Below are positions 63,958-64,000 of a DNA stretch of 64,000 nt, one piece after another. A program made the position numbers and the translations under genes. The DNA is from Myotis daubentonii. Taxonomy: Eukaryota > Chordata > Mammalia > Chiroptera > Vespertilionidae. Below the pieces are notes generated by a model that was given only the letters and a program-made list of their open reading frames with translations, was not told where the DNA came from and did not search any database. Each line of letters begins with the position of its first letter. The first letter of the stretch is position 1. The stretch is from contig NC_081840.1 of the NCBI RefSeq assembly GCF_963259705.1, positions 3,151,562 to 3,215,561 on the forward strand, written 5' to 3'.

Positions 63958-64000
63958 CTACAAGTACACAAAAAGAAAAGCAAAATAGTAATTAAACTTG

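Overview
The window is nuclear DNA from a mammal, almost certainly a vespertilionid (vesper) bat. Three repeat classes point there: about fifteen tRNA-derived VES SINEs, six HeliBat-type Helitrons (3' hairpin GTGCACGAATTTCGTGCAC-like, then CTAG, inserted between A and T), and young hAT DNA transposons including SPIN-like copies with perfect 8-bp target duplications.

Genes. Positions 1-536 (+) carry the C-terminal half of BDKRB1, the bradykinin B1 receptor. Facing it tail to tail, almost everything from 10.6 kb to the right edge is ATG2B on the minus strand. I traced 35 consecutive coding exons (63957 down to 10633) with GT-AG borders and matching phases. Together they encode 1,737 residues and a stop, with no frameshift or internal stop. 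If the protein has the human length of 2,078 residues, about 340 N-terminal residues (the chorein end) lie beyond the right edge. This pair matches the human 14q32 neighbourhood BDKRB1-ATG2B. The two genes are not known to work together.

Layout. 0-1 kb: BDKRB1 end plus an MLT1-like LTR that supplies a polyadenylation signal. 1-9.5 kb: GC-rich intergenic DNA with two large minisatellites (21-bp and 22-bp units), a short Helitron and a VES. About 9.6-10.6 kb: probable ATG2B 3' UTR. 10.6-64 kb: ATG2B exons separated by introns full of transposons. The 15.2-19.3 kb intron holds a deleted class II endogenous retrovirus, a hAT and two SPIN-like elements. The 19.9-25.6 kb and 42.2-50.5 kb introns hold three copies of an unusual LINE.

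Most interesting item. Those three copies encode an L1-type ORF1 protein (282 aa) followed directly by a 3' UTR and A-tail, with no ORF2. They are half-L1 (HAL1-like) non-autonomous retrotransposons. One copy (42292-44200) appears full length, with its own 5' region and an 11-bp target duplication. Two copies differ by only two residues in ORF1, which indicates very recent activity. The retrotransposons in ATG2B are mostly inserted antisense to the gene.
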